Below, piece after piece: positions 37,697-50,712 of a DNA stretch of 64,000 bases (position 1 is its first letter; every line of letters begins with the position of its first letter). The translations under genes were made by a program, and so were the position numbers. This stretch comes from Dichotomocladium elegans. Lineage: Eukaryota; Mucoromycota; Mucoromycetes; Mucorales; Lichtheimiaceae. The stretch is from assembly GCA_025716815.1 (NCBI GenBank), contig JAIXMN010000012.1:434001-498000 (forward strand), in the 5' to 3' direction. A model generated the notes under the pieces. It did no database searches and had not been told where the DNA came from. It worked only from the letters and a program-made list of their open reading frames with translations.

Positions 37697-39903
37697 AGAA
37701 GAATAGTTAGGTAGAACCCTTTGCCCCTACTTCTCTCTCTCTTTCTATGTCTCCTCTATTTTCCCTCCCTTCGCAAAGAAAATCATACCCTCTTTATTAA
37801 CACCTCGCTATCGGTCATTGTTACTCCTCATTCGTCCACTCCGCACCCAGAAGCAAACAAGTGATTGCCATTATTTTCTTATATAGTTCTGAGGTGTTGC
37901 CCATCTAAATGTTCGTTTTACAATGAAAGTAACTCATGTTTTAAAAACATTAATAAATGTGTTTAGAGGCCTTCTGTCTTAAACCTATCCGCGTTAGAGT
38001 TTAAGATTGGGCTTCTTACGCACATCTACGTACAAGAGCCATGATAGGAGATTCACCTTCCGATTAGTCGGCCATGTGTTTTCTCGCGTTTCTTATTCAT
38101 TAATTGGATTTAATTTTGCAGGGAAATGATCGACATTGCTGCATGATTTACTTTATTTTCCAAAATAAAATAATGTCGCGTAAAAATTATATGAAATCGT
38201 CGTACCAATAGGCAAAAAAAAAGAGACTTCGTTCGTCAACGGAAACCATTAAATACCACCCCTTTACACTTTGAATTTACCAATCAGGCTCACACCAGAC
38301 ATGTATCCTGGTTATATAGGCCGTGGCGATAATCACAACGGAGGGAATGGGGGGGCTGCCAGGAGCAACTAACAGGGAACAATGCTGGCACGAAACAAGC
38401 GAAAGGGCGGGCCATCCGCAGGGGGGACATTTGAAGCGGAGGGGGGAGCGCACAATAGGGCTAGGAGCACACAAAAGGCAGATTGCGCCGGGGGGAGCGC
38501 GGGGACAAAGCAGACGACAGCCCCCCAAAAAGGGAGCATTTCGGGTGTGAGCAACGGCGACGCAACGGCAGGGACAAAGCACGATCGACAACAGAAGCAA
38601 CAGCGCCTAGGTAAAAAAAAAGGAGAGGCCCTGGCCGAAGGCAGGCATATCGCGGCGTCATGAAGGAGTCTGATACCCTTTTTGATCTCTCTTCTATGGC
38701 TCATCAGGCACGAATACAACTGACCAATATACAAAAAGATAAAAGATGTTAGATTCAAAATTCATCATCTTTCTCCGTGCTTTACCTTCAATTTTGGAAA
38801 ACGGTGCATATCACAGAGGGAAGAGAGCGAAGGACTTTTGTCATCTGTATCACTAGTGTGTGCCTATGTACATCGTTCGCACTGAATGGGAGGTGTCCGC
38901 TCTTCAATCGACTCGCCGAACATGTTGGGTCTTTTGGACCTACTATGGTCTAATGTCAGGTCAGATTGGTCATTCTACGGAACAAAGATCAAATCTGTCG
39001 CTGTGCTGCCTCAGGAGTTGTTGTCACAGATATTCAGTTATGAAAATGCGACCTATTCAACAGAGAGGGGGTGTAGCTGCTTGTATTGCCAAGGTGCAAG
39101 GTTGTTTTCAATGGAAGCTTTGGATATAGCTAAATATGCTATCTTTTGCGGCGAGACATGGCATTTGCATCAAAAAAAAATACCCACACGCGGCGGTAGC
39201 CCAAGCGGTTATACTCTTCCGAGATGGCTCACACGAGACCAGAAGCTATTGCATAAAATATTACGGTGTAGTTATATCGATAGTTGCTGTCTATTAGCCT
39301 ATGTATAGAAATATACGCTCTCTATCTACGATGTTCCATCCTGCTGAAAGGAAAAGAACGGTTATCTCTCGATCTATCTGAGTAAGTCCTTGCGGTTCAT
39401 TGCCGGAATGACCCCATTTTCCCAGCACTCTACAGATGAGTGTGCTCAGCATGCGACTCTCTGCCGGTTCCCCGGGGCGTCCAACACCTAGGTTGGCAAG
39501 CATCCTCTTCCATGCCCGTTGTACGATTTCCGTCCGAGTCTCCTTAGAAACAGCAAATACGAACCACTTTTGCGCACATAATGCGACGTGGTAGTCAATA
39601 GCAAATTTCACACCTCTCTTTCCTTCAGGAAACTATTATCTCAGTGAACCTGCAAATTCAAGAAAACTGACAACGGGCGAGCGCTGAGATGCCAGATAGC
39701 TGGCGAAATGAATTTCAAATTATCAGCCCAAAAGCTTACCGCTAGACATTAACTTGCATACGCTACAAAGGCGAGTCGGCTGCATTTAAGGTGATCGCAT
39801 GACATCCTTCTATACTATAATCATACTTAGTGCCCATAAACATCTATGATCTTTTTGGTACAACAGTGATAATGATGGAGCGAAAAAAGCGATTTGTGTC
39901 TTC
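37697..39903. other. Intergenic region with purine-rich repeat copy 3
   Basis: 3' flank of Rac1, then the repeat at 38276-38740, then unassigned DNA up to the 3' end of the MFS gene. Frames at 38886-39308 (+) and 39294-39611 (-) look partly protein-like (the latter includes a block with EIVQRAWKRMLANLG) but match nothing I recognise and could be decayed genes. Confidence 0.5.
38276..38740 (+). repeat. Dispersed purine-rich repeat, copy 3 (longest)
   Basis: The left end (TCCTGGTTATATAGGCCGTGGCGATAATCA) resembles that of copy 2. The core is strongly G-rich and C-poor. The right end (CTCTCTTCTATGGCTCATCAGGC) is a diverged form of the ending in copies 1 and 2. The long frames across it on both strands are by-products of the skewed composition. 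Confidence 0.5.
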
Positions 39904-41605
39904 TTACGACACTGGTCGATTTCCAATTGCTGCACAATCGCCAATCGATCCCGAATGGATCGTGGATATGCCTCTTTCACTGACGACGGGCCCCGTTTCT
40001 ATCGACGCTGCTTTGTCGATCTTCTTCTCAGCATCTTTTGGATTCGGGATGAAGATCCAGACAGCCAGCATTGCTGCGGATATGGCTAAACAGAACGGCA
40101 CCATTGACGTGACGCCTACGGCACCGATCATGACACCTGTGACGTACGGGAATATCGCACTGCCAAGGCTACCGGCCTGTGTAGCGACACGATGAGCAGT
40201 CCAGACTATTCAACCCACTGGACAACCTATACTTACTGCAGCTATGAAACCCACAGCCACCGGAAAGACTCTATGCCCAAGCGATTTCCCGGCTAACGCA
40301 ACCGTGGTGGGATAGATGGGACCCAGCGCGAACCCCATGACAACTAGGGCTGGAGTTTTTTAACCCTGCGCGTTAATCAATTCTCTAACGCGGGAAGCAG
40401 ATGTACGTAACTTACCAGTCGCACTTGCACCCACGGCGGGTACAAACCAAAATATAAAAAACGTGGCAAGAACCACCCCCAGATAGACAAATGTCATACG
40501 CTTCTCACCGAAACGCAAAGTCCAGTATGCTAAGAACAAACGGCCTGCACACAAGCCCGCAAAGTAGCCCGTCACAATATGAGCCATTGCAACCGTGTCC
40601 GAACTTCGAACCTCAATCAAATATGTATAAGCCCAGCCGCCCATGGTAACTTCTGTGCCGACATAGAGCAAGAGGAAGAGGGCAGCGACAATGGTTGCAC
40701 GATGCCGCAGGGCATCGATAATCCTGTTTTTCTTCTCTTCCTGCTGGTTCGAATACGGATCATTGCCGTCTATTGTTGCATTCTCACGCTCGCTACGGGT
40801 CTTGAGATCCCTGAAGGCAAAAAACGTGGTGATCGTTTGAAATGCTGCAAGCCCAGCGAGGATCATGAACGTGACTCTCCAGCTGTGGTTGGCAAGAACT
40901 GCAGCGGCGATTAGCGGGCCCACGAGGGCTCCCGCACCGTAAAAGGCTATTTTTTTTTCCCACGTGGGACGAATCAGTCATACGCCCTTTTTGGGCTCCT
41001 GTCGGGCACCCAAATTTTACCATGCAGAAGATTCAGCACCACTGTGCTTCGCGGCATCTCGCCGCAGACTACGTTGGCTGCCGCCTCAGTCAGTGCGTAC
41101 CCAAAGCCAATAAAGAACTCTCCCAAACAAATGATGGGGAATACGGGTCCTACTGCAATCATGACTGATCCAACCACCAGAGAAAGTCCACCAACAATGG
41201 CAGCCGTGGTCTGGTTATATCGCCTTATCAAGGGTCCGTTGGCGACCGCAGCTACTCAAATATGCAAGCAACAGCATATCAGCTTGTCGAAGTAAATTGA
41301 TCCCTGGACCCCTTTTCGTTGTGTTCGTGATACCAACCGCAACAGTTGCCAGCGGCCATGCATAGAAAGATGACCGACACGACGGATTGCGATAGCGAAT
41401 ATTGTTCCTTGATGCTCGGGATGACAATGCCAATATTGCCATCGTTTACACCCACGACAACGAGCATGTAGAATGATTGCAGCATATGCGGCATGAATGG
41501 CATCCATCGCTCCTTCCATGACACAGCATCGGTGGCGATTTCTGGCGCCGGTTCATTGAGGATGCCAACTGGCGTCCTCGCTTCGTCAGATTCAACTTGA
41601 GACAT
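39904..41605 (-). CDS. Major facilitator superfamily transporter
   Basis: MFS permease of 472 residues in five exons (41605-41338, 41254-41021, 40946-40416, 40349-40237, 40176-39904). About 12 hydrophobic helices are visible. Recognisable blocks are MLQSFYMLVVVGVNDGNIGIVIPSI (helix 1, written in part), an intracellular loop ANGPLIRRYNQ, GFGYALTEAAANVVCG, FYGAGALVGPLIAAAVL, a charged central loop rich in Glu/Arg/Asn, and GFALGPIYPTTVALAGKSLG. The pattern resembles the fucose-permease/BSC6-like branch of fungal MFS proteins. The substrate cannot be told from sequence. The stop codon at 39904-39906 follows a short hydrophilic tail. It is divergent from the orphan membrane-protein gene, with 1.8 kb between the starts. 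Confidence 0.88.
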
Positions 41606-43419
41606 GCTTTATTGTGATAGGACAAAGATGTGGTGTAGAAACTTTTTTTGGAAGAGCAGATATTTTTTATTCGACAGTGTCACCGCCACAGATTCAAAAT
41701 CCAAACTGTATGAAACATGACTTCTTTGTAATATGGACATCGCGCGTATAGGTCGTTGAAAGAAAATCCCTGTGTCGATGTAGTAAAGCGAAAGGTAATA
41801 TAGCCTCCGTTGACGTGTTAGAGGACGGTGTAAAGGAGATGCAAGCAGTAAAACGAAAGAAGATCCCAAATTTACTGGCGGCGATGGATGCAGAAAGACA
41901 GGTCAAAAAGACAAGGTTACGGCAAAGAGGAAAATGATAACCGCCTGTGAGGTGACAAAAACCGTAGCGGAAAACTTTGTCGTCTATGGTATACAAGAAG
42001 AGACGGTAATAGATGAGTGCTTCTGTTAAGCTCGATGTCTTGACCCAACAGCAGGGAAGCTACACAGGTTTCAAGAATATTCCCGCGCGAAAAAGAGGTG
42101 AGAGAGGCAGCCCAGTAGTACCAGGTCACGGGACGTCTTGGCTGGCGCCCCAATAACAAATGCACCATCCAGATCATCAACACCTGTGCTTCTCGGGTTG
42201 CGGTCGGCGGGAAGAGAAACAATTAATTCAGGTGCACAGAGTAAGGTCATCGGGGGATAATAAACTGGTGGCGACAGGCATTGGCTGAGGGTTGCAAAAG
42301 CTCAGTCTATCATAATAACCTTTGACCTGGTGAGAAAATGGTAGTACCTAATTTCTCGCCTCTGATCGCCATGTATAAACATTACGCACAGGCAGATAAG
42401 CACCATTCAGTCCATCTATTTTGCCCCAGTTCACTTGTTTAATTTCTGGTAAAGGATGAATCATGAGAGATGCGGATGAAGTCTTGATCAAAAGTCGATC
42501 TGTACTCCTCTCCCCCACCCTTTCTTCCATATGAAATCTTATCCGTCATTCACGGTGGTCCCCTTTTTTGGTAATCGATATCATCGCTCGGTGACCGGGT
42601 ACACGAAGGCACATCTTTGGTGTTCGTGCACTCCGCCAGCAGGATTTTAAATTACTTTGTAACCGCTTGGTGCCCCCACATCCATAATACTGAACTCGTA
42701 GAAAATAACGTACTTGAATCTGCTTCTTATGGTCATGGACTAATTAGCTACCAAACAATAAAGAGATGTTACTATGGGTGGGATATAAATGGCGTTTATT
42801 TCCTCGGTGGAGGGACTTTTGCGGACCGTTAGTACCCTAACTACGTAACTAATACGCGTGCGCGGCACATCTACTTATTCCATGTAAAGAAAACGAGAGA
42901 CAATCAAAGTTGCGGGAGCGGCGGGGTGGTGTATACAGGGTCCGCCAGGATGCAATCCGTACGAAAACATGCCGGGTAGCGAGAGAACGATCACGCTTTG
43001 TCCGTTGCGGATTAGAGTTTTCCAGGAGAATAATCGAAGAAAGTTTTGATATTGGCGCATATGTACTCATAATCCATGAAGCCATTGATGTGTTTTTGAT
43101 CAGGGACATGACCTAGTTCCACCGAGGGCATCTTTGTAGTTCACCAGGTCCTTAATTATACAAGAATTTCTTCTTTGTCTGACCAGAAACTTTGATCGCG
43201 TTAGAGTACAATATATTGTACGTTACGTACGCGGACTTGACCTGACTTGGATAGGTCGCACAACCAAGGGCTGGGAGGATGAAGCCGTCTTCCATGATGA
43301 AGAGCAATCTGCGTTTCACAACGGAACACACATCCACACAAAATCTGCTTGTTAGGCTCGTATTTATCCTGATATATTTCTATTTCTTTCATTTCCTCCG
43401 TTTTCAGTCACCTATTTTC
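41606..43419. other. Divergent promoter region
   Basis: 1.8 kb between the divergent starts of the MFS transporter (-) and the orphan membrane protein (+). Minus-strand frames at 41609-42222 continue upstream of the MFS start but lack domains and are best read as leader or spacer. I see no defined regulatory site. Confidence 0.5.
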
Positions 43420-45286
43420 ATGTCTACCGCCCTCGCTGGACTAGCAGCCGACTTCTGGAAGATATGTGACGGCCAGGGCAATTGCCATTGCGACTGGCGT
43501 TTGACGATTTACGGCTGCTACGAAGAAGAGCACATGCGACCATTGTATATAGCTCTCGCTGCAGTTTCCGGGCTTGTTGGTCTGGGTGGTAAGCAGAATT
43601 CTGCTCCTCATAATGAGCATTAGGAAATTGCAGAAACAGTAAATGCTAAAACCGGATACCCAAACACACACTCGTCGACCATTACATAGCTACCGGGCTC
43701 CTTTATCACCGTGTTATCAACCTGGATCAACACGTTTTTGACTGTCGGGACAGAATTCCGCGTCCAAAGCCAGTTGAATCCATGGCTGCCTTTGGAGCTA
43801 CATTTAATCTATGTACATAGTATCAATGGATCGCTTGTGCGTGAAGGCCTCATGAGTTCTGATCGACTTATTCCCGATGTTGTATAGTGCGGATGATACA
43901 CGCTATTGTTATTGTCACAGATATAGCTCCCAACGTCGCCTTTCGATCATGTGAGTTTTGGACAACAGTCCTCTGATTCTACCATGCAAAGGGTAGACAT
44001 TCATAAATACGCTATGTATATCCCGTATGTTTCAGTCCTTTTCGAATTCCCTTGGCAGTTCGGTATTGGTGCCCTATCCTGCTACCTTTTTGGTATTGCG
44101 CACACCCTTGCTGATGTATGTATGTTGGGGAGGACTGGATGGGAGGGATCGGCATGCGATCTTCAGCATCATTGAGCGTGGGAGATTGATCTAATTAAAA
44201 GCACGCGCCCTTTTTCCACATCCTGTTTGATAATCACACATCCAGAGCAGCAGGATACTCTACAACACGTGGGTGCGGGCCCCAGCGATTGTGGATTGCC
44301 TCGGTGTAATGACCATCGCCCTGCCCTTTGTGACAAATAATCTGTGCGCCGTTGCTGCTGGAGTGTTTGCTCTTCAAGGCAACAATACGTTGGCTGCTCG
44401 ATTTACGGCCGCTCTCTATTACTTTTGGACATTTTACACTGGGTTCCTAGCTCTGTTGATCTTCGTGGCCGGCATCCGGCTTTTGCGAGTACTCAGAATC
44501 CATTCACTCGAACGCACCGAGAGTCATGTGAATTTAGAGAAAATCAAGCTCGGTGCACTGAAGGTATGTACGTTTGCCAGCGAACGCCACATGCTTACAG
44601 ACATACACACATACACACTCATGCAGCGGACACATAATTGAGATTGCCCATGTTTTTTTTTTCTAATTCCAGGTTAAAATCATTATATTTGCTGGCGTCG
44701 GTTGTCTCTCAGTCTTTGTTGTCCTCATGGTCCTCTATGGCCGCCTTCGTGACGCTATTATGAGGAATACCGGCTATAATATCGCCATGGCGGCATTGTG
44801 GATGTTTGACGGAGCCATAACAACTGCCGTGATCGAATTTGGTGTAGTCCTAAAGTAAAGTAAAACAAAGTGTGGAAGGTGATTTGTGCAGAATCTTATT
44901 GTTGTTTTAGCCCTCGTATCGCCACGCTCGCAACCAATTTTGGTTCGTCCAACGGCAAGGTTCGCTCAACAACCACATCCCGGACAGGTCCTATCGAAAC
45001 CCAGTCGCCAAGGCCGTTCAACTTCCATTCCAAGCCAAAATTTCTTATGAGTGACGAATTCACGCTTGCCGACTTTGACCCGACTCGGAGCCAGATTGAA
45101 GAAGAGCAGCAGGTCCTTTATCATGCCTCGACCGCCTCTACCCGGGCATTACCTTATTCTCCAAATGAAGTCCCAACGATGAATAACAGAGCAGCTTCGA
45201 TTCGCCCAAGTATCATTGACATGGCAGATGCTTCAACGACATCATCTGCTGTCACTTTCCTTGACCATTCTAGGTCGCTGAAATAA
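43420..45286 (+). CDS. Orphan multi-pass (about 7 TM) membrane protein, receptor-like
   Basis: Family not recognised. Seven exons (43420-43588, 43690-43812, 43888-43950, 44036-44115, 44246-44563, 44673-44854, 44911-45286) join to 436 residues. The N-terminus is short and Cys-rich (ICDGQGNCHCDW, then YGCYEEE), consistent with an outside, disulfide-bonded segment. About seven hydrophobic helices follow up to residue ~310. The cytosolic tail of about 125 residues is Ser/Thr-rich with no motif. The topology is GPCR-like: seven helices, a charged loop LRIHSLERTESHVNLEKIK before helix 6, and a phosphorylatable tail. No class-specific motif was seen, so receptor function is an inference. The exon chain is strict (all junctions in frame), which supports a real gene. 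Confidence 0.82.
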
Positions 45287-45421
45287 TAATTAATTACTTA
45301 TCTCCTGAGCGACATCATGCTTTCTTATAATATTGCTTAAGTGAGTAATAGTATTCTTTATTTCTGGTTATGTCGTAAATATGATGGAATAAGCGTGAGA
45401 GAGTGTGTGTATATAGACAGA

Positions 45422-47864
45422 TCACTGCTTTTCCGTGGAAAAGGCATTTGCAACGCGCTTCGCTAATGCATAAATATCGCCATCCATTTCGTCATTGGCT
45501 TCATCAAAGCCTGCTTCTGTCTTCTTTGCACGGCTCTCCGCCAATCTGGCAATCCGGCGGACGTCCCGAATAATTTCGGGAGTGTCCTCAATTAGTGACA
45601 CGAGCTGGATATCTGTTGTGTATCAAGAGTCAGGATAAGTTCGATGTTATGTCCACGAGTTCTATGTAGTTTTGTGCGCCGTACCATTGCCTTCCAAGAA
45701 CTGTTCGATTGTCCATACGCCGATATGTTGAAACGAAATATCTTGGCTCTCATTCAAGAAATGGATCAAGAATGCCCGGAGACCCCCAGAGGGCGACGAC
45801 CAAACTTCCACAAATGGTGTATAATCTTTAACTAGATATCTAATGTTAAAAGGTCTCTCAACCCCCAACCCCCATCATTTTCATCCTCCCTTTGTTTACC
45901 TTTGGAGCTCAGATTGCCAATGGCGGCTGCCGAGTTTCCTTGGACTTCCATATTTTGGCTTGTGGTCAAGGGAACCAGGACCTCAAGTACTTTCATGCGC
46001 AAAAGCCGAGGTTTCAATTCATCACTTAATGCGAGCACAGCGATGGCGGCAGTCATTTCAGTCTGAACACTCGTGGGCACCTGGTTTATTAGCATCCGAA
46101 TGCGCTCGACAGCACCTGCGTCCACGATGGCACGTTTATTTCGTTCTGAGCTAGCGGCCAAATTGCGCAGGGTCGATATTGCGTGACATTGGATTTCTTC
46201 ATTGTCGTCATACGAGAGGAGTTCGATGAGTGGATTCACAAACCCTTCTTCTATAATCGGCGATTCGTTGGTTGGGTGGATGGATATATTGCGAATGCAC
46301 GCGACAGATGACAAAATAAGAGGAAGGAAGGAGGATTTTAAAAGACGAAGCAGCGGTGTCAAGCCTTTACAGCGTACAATCTCAAGCTGGTATTTTTCTA
46401 AATTTTGACGCAATCAGATGAGTTTTCCTGCGTTCTTATTCTAAAATTAATGATCATACCATCAGATGCCAGATTTCGAAGAGCCAAAGCTGCCTGACAT
46501 TGGACTTTTAAGCTCTTGCTTTCCATCAATGCAATCAAATACTGAACAAGACGCGAGTCTGACTGTGCCAGCTTTTTGCGGTTCACAGCTGGCAAGAAAA
46601 AAGAATAGAATATTAGCATTGACGTCGTCCACCAGTTATCCATCGAGTGTTCCCGATTTACCATCCACTGCGATATTGCTCAGAGCTGTTGTACAGTAAT
46701 ATTGTACATCGGCGTCCGGAGAGCTCAAAAGGCTAATCAATACAGGGATAGCACCCGCGTTTACTAATTGCTGACGGTTTTCCTCTGTGCACATGCAAAA
46801 AAATGTAAATCAGCACGACTACTCCATCCGACGTTCATATAAGTCCAGCCATCATACGTGTATGTGTCATATTGAGAAGAGCGCCAGTTGCATTGCGTTG
46901 AACACGTTGATCCTTAGAACGTGCCAAATCAACAAGTAGCCGGAGCGCATCCGATTTTGCAATTTTTGCCTTATTCTCATCTATGTATCGCCCCATCCTC
47001 ATATCAGCATCCAGATAAACGAGCTTCCGTCGTGCAATTCTCTCGCTGAAAGTGTGTGCTTACCATGGGTTGCAAGATTGGTAATACAACCGACTGCATT
47101 GCACTGGACCTCAACATTCGGACTCCCCATCTGACGGACCAGCTGCTCGAGTCCGCCCAACTTAACAATCAGCAGCTTATTCTCCGCTATTCCCAAAAAT
47201 GGAGTGTCAACCAACACATCCCGCCGCATTATTATTGTAATCAAACAAGCATGCCCTTTTTCTTTATATCCCTTACCGTTCACTGCAAGATTGCCTAGAG
47301 CTGCACTGGCAGCACGCTGGACTTCAACATCGTGAGATTGCAGCAGAAAGAGAATAGGGCTGAGAGTTTCACGGCCGACCTGGCGTACATCTGTAGAAGC
47401 AGGTCAACAATGTGGCCCTTCTTAACCATCCACAACCCTCCAATGTCCCCCGCCTCAACCCTCGGTTTTGGAGAAAACCTTTTTCTGTAATCTCAGCAAA
47501 TGCCAGTGCAGCCGATCTCTGAAGGTCCACGTTGTCAGAAAATGCTAAAGTCGAAAGTGCGCGTAGAGGTTCGCCTTCGAAAAAATTGGTACGACTGCGA
47601 TCTACGTAACCGCAGAAAGAGATGAATTTCAAAAGCAGACGTATACAAATCGATCTAAATCTGACTCACTTTCGAGGAATTGAAGTAGTTCAGCAATTGC
47701 ATCCCGCTCATTTTCCTGCAAGAGTGGCTCGTAAAGGCCATTTCGGCTTCGCTCTGTAAAAAGCAGAGCATATAAGCACGATGAACAAGCATGGTGCAAG
47801 TGAAGTGCAACATCTTACTTCCGAAGCAATCTTGGCAGCATGAACAGCTTGATAGGTTACCCAT
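45422..47864 (-). CDS. vac8: Vacuolar armadillo-repeat protein Vac8
   Basis: Vac8 is a lipid-anchored armadillo scaffold on the vacuole, needed for vacuole inheritance, fusion, nucleus-vacuole contacts and the Cvt/autophagy pathways. Eleven exons (47864-47819, 47753-47670, 47601-47479, 47390-47277, 47186-47064, 46980-46858, 46784-46662, 46588-46460, 46397-45900, 45825-45685, 45612-45422) give 564 residues. The start [13 protein letters not shown] supplies the myristoylated Gly2 and palmitoylated cysteines. Armadillo repeats follow with the family's near-invariant blocks, e.g. [78 protein letters not shown]. Every internal exon begins and ends in phase 1, and four of six middle exons are exactly 123 bp, one repeat each. 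It is convergent with the orphan membrane-protein gene, 135 bp apart. Confidence 0.97.
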
Positions 47865-49838
47865 TATGAAGTGACGTGGAGTGAGGACTGATCGAGAAAG
47901 TGAATGCTAGAAATAAAGGAGTAGAAGGAGTCGTTTAGGGATACGCGCTAATCCAAGGTTTCTAGTATTGAAGAAAAAGAAGCCGATGGAGAGGAGGAAA
48001 ATGAATGAAATGTGTTGTATATATAATTCTATGGGAGGGGATTGTGCCAAGAATGAGAAGAGGGAAAAGAGAAGAAGAAAATAAAATATGGAGCGCACCG
48101 GCAACGGGCCCAGTTCTCCAGGTTGTGTTAGAGGGGGGGCGGTGAAGGCGCCGTTTATCTGTGGTCACATGGTCAGCAAATGAGGAAAGCGGTGAATTCC
48201 ACATCCTTCGCCGAAGCATAAATGGGTGTCTTAAGGAGAATGCCACATATGGTATGCTCACCGAAGTGGACTTCATCGTCTTTTAGTCTATTACAAACAA
48301 CTATTCATCACCAGCAACGAATTAAACATTGCTACAATGGATCGCATTGCATCATTACAGAAAAAGAGTATTAGCTCGTAGAAGGGGCCTCAACAGCACT
48401 TCACTCCACATAAATACGCATATATATCTTTACAGAATTAGGCATGATATCGCACTTGTTGATTTGGTCAGCATAATTGACACGATAATCACGAAGCGCT
48501 TAGCTGCATAGACAATACTGTACCATGTGAAGATACTACAGTGAAGCTATGCACTAGCACACGTATTGACGTAAAGTTCGGCAGGACCACGGATCCATTA
48601 GCCGTTTCTATCCGTCTGTCAACCACGATATAGCGACAGAGGTACGTGCTAAGTCTGTTGTCGCACTTTGTGCCTTTTGGAGGTGTGTTTAATAAGCCTG
48701 GGCTCCCAGTAATTCCTGCAAGGGTGTCCCCCTGTAGTATCGCAGAAGCCCTTTTGATCGCTTCGGTTGTAGTGCAATCCCCATGTGGCCCAGGATATGG
48801 TATATCACAGAATCAAGCTGGTGGGTTCAAACATCCCCTATGGCGTACGGTGTATACAATACAGTATCTGCAATGATCACTCCTTGTTCCTAACTTTCCA
48901 ATTAAGATGGGCTTGCCCTTGTTCGGATATACATAATATTGCAAATTGAAGCTTAACCGCCAAGGAACAACCATCTATCTCTCTCTACGAATAGATGGCA
49001 GTACAGCAACGATTATGCCACCCGGTTTATATCCCCACTTGCAAGCAAAAAAGGGAAAACCCCGGACTTTATTATTTGCAGTACATATGACGGGGACTGC
49101 ATGAAATGGCTCCGCATTGGGATGCTCTGATATACGTGTTTACATGAGAAGTCTCGTCAGAAGCGTGGGAGTTCTTCAGGAATTTGAGCTCTAAAACGAG
49201 ACACGCAGAGGCTAATGACATAAATAACCATCCTTGATAGCCTTGAAGTTCAACTTTTCCTTGATGGTGGGGTTGGCTAAAGGGGTGATGATCAAAGCAT
49301 CGTCCTACGACATGTGATATCAGAAAAATGCGTGGATTAGTTGCCGTTATTCCTTCACCACACAAGAATACCAACATCTTGGATGTATTATCTTCTCGGT
49401 GATTCGATACAATCAAGGCTTCAAGCCCTTATTCGACTTGATATTGCCGTTCAACAGACTTAACTGTACAACTTACGTTTACAAACGCTTTGTCCTTCGT
49501 TCTAACGCTGCATCTGATCCCGAGGATGGTCCCTAGCCCTCTATCGCAAGCACGGACCGGTTAACTTTATATATCTAACCTGTCTTGGATGGAAAGATGA
49601 GTGCAATCCCGAACCATACGAAAAGATCTGGCGGGTGGCTTGAGCACAGCATTGCCCTATGCAATTTCTTGGGCCAATAAAAGGCTGCATCACGGTATAA
49701 GCCACACATCCCTCTGTCGGAGGTGTGGAGGCAGGTCTGCACACACAACGAAGCGTCCCGCTCCCGATATTTTTTTTGCGGCGCAGAGACGAACAAGCTT
49801 TTCCTTCTCTTTTTTTCTCCCTTCGAAAATAATTCAAA
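47865..49838. other. Divergent intergenic region, Vac8 to uS15
   Basis: 2 kb without a supported gene. The first ~250 bp are A/G-rich leader of vac8. Short frames (48646-48876, 49072-49416, 49541-49868) carry no domain. Immediately before the uS15 start there is a long T/C tract (about 49798-49820), a common leader feature of fungal ribosomal-protein genes. Confidence 0.55.
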
Positions 49839-50381
49839 ATGGGTCGCATGGTGAGCAAATAGCAACAATCATTGAAGCGCGTGGATGCACTTGCGAGCAG
49901 ACAATTGATCTCGTGTCTTTTCTTTCGAATCGATTAGTATTCTCGTGGTAAGGGTATGTCTGGTAGTGCCCTCCCCTACCGTCGCACTCCCCCTTCGTGG
50001 TTGAAGACCAGCACTGAGGAGGTTGTGGATCTGATCTGCAAGAATGCCAAGAAGGGTCTCTCTCCTGCCCAGATTGGTGTCATCCTCCGTGACTCCCACG
50101 GCATTCCCCAGGTTAAGTCTGTCACCGGCAACAAGATCGTCCGCATCTTGAAGGCCAACGGTCTTGCCCCCGAGATCCCCGAGGATCTTTACCACTTGAT
50201 CAAGAAGGCTGTCGCTGTCCGCAAGCACCTTGAGCGCAACCGCAAGGACAAGAACTCCAAGTACCGCTTGATTTTGATCGAGTCCCGTATCCACCGTCTT
50301 TCTCGCTACTACAAGACCTCCGGTATGCTCCCCCCCAACTGGAAGTACGAGTCCAACACCGCCTCTGCTTTGGTCGCCTAA
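49839..50381 (+). CDS. rps13: Small ribosomal subunit protein uS15 (RPS13)
   Basis: Cytosolic 40S protein uS15. Exon 1 (49839-49850) encodes only MGRM. After an 87-bp intron, exon 2 (49938-50381) continues [21 protein letters not shown] to the stop, giving 151 residues, exactly the family length. Conserved blocks include [56 protein letters not shown] and [12 protein letters not shown] four-codon first exon is typical of fungal ribosomal-protein genes. Codon use is strongly biased to C-ending codons (CTC, GTC, AAG), unlike all its neighbours, which fits very high expression. It is convergent with the Rrm4-like gene. Confidence 0.98.
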
Positions 50382-50712
50382 ACGTGATTGATTGGTGTGC
50401 TTACCGGTTAAATAAAAAAGTGTGTTTACGCAATTTATGATATGGTGGGTTAAATGTTTTAAAAGGATCGCTGGCTGTATACAATAGCCCGGTAGAACCT
50501 CAACATGTCTCTGTGGACATTGTTTAATTCGGACGAAGATATACACATATACTACCCATTGATGTGAGATGTTAGTGCTTCTTTGATGTACATACGACGG
50601 AAAAGGGGAGTCTCTTTACAATGTGTGCGATGAATGCGATAAAAAACATTTGTACAAAAAGAATATAAAAGTCTGATGCGCTCAAACAAGGGTGAATACT
50701 ACATAGTTATTG
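50382..50712. other. Convergent 3' flanks
   Basis: 331 bp between the stops of uS15 (+) and the Rrm4-like gene (-). It holds an AATAAA at 50411-50416 that may be a polyadenylation signal for uS15. Nothing else was seen. Confidence 0.6.

Noticed and set aside
38382..38758. Frames of 90-130 codons on both strands
   Set aside because: They lie in the G-rich core of the dispersed repeat; stop codons are depleted by composition alone.
39186..39240. tRNA-like words (GTAGCCCAAGCGGTTA)
   Set aside because: No matching acceptor stem, anticodon arm or TTCGA-type T-loop at the right spacing.
41609..42222. Minus-strand frames just upstream of the MFS transporter start
   Set aside because: They do not join the transporter in frame, lack domains, and are best taken as leader or spacer DNA.
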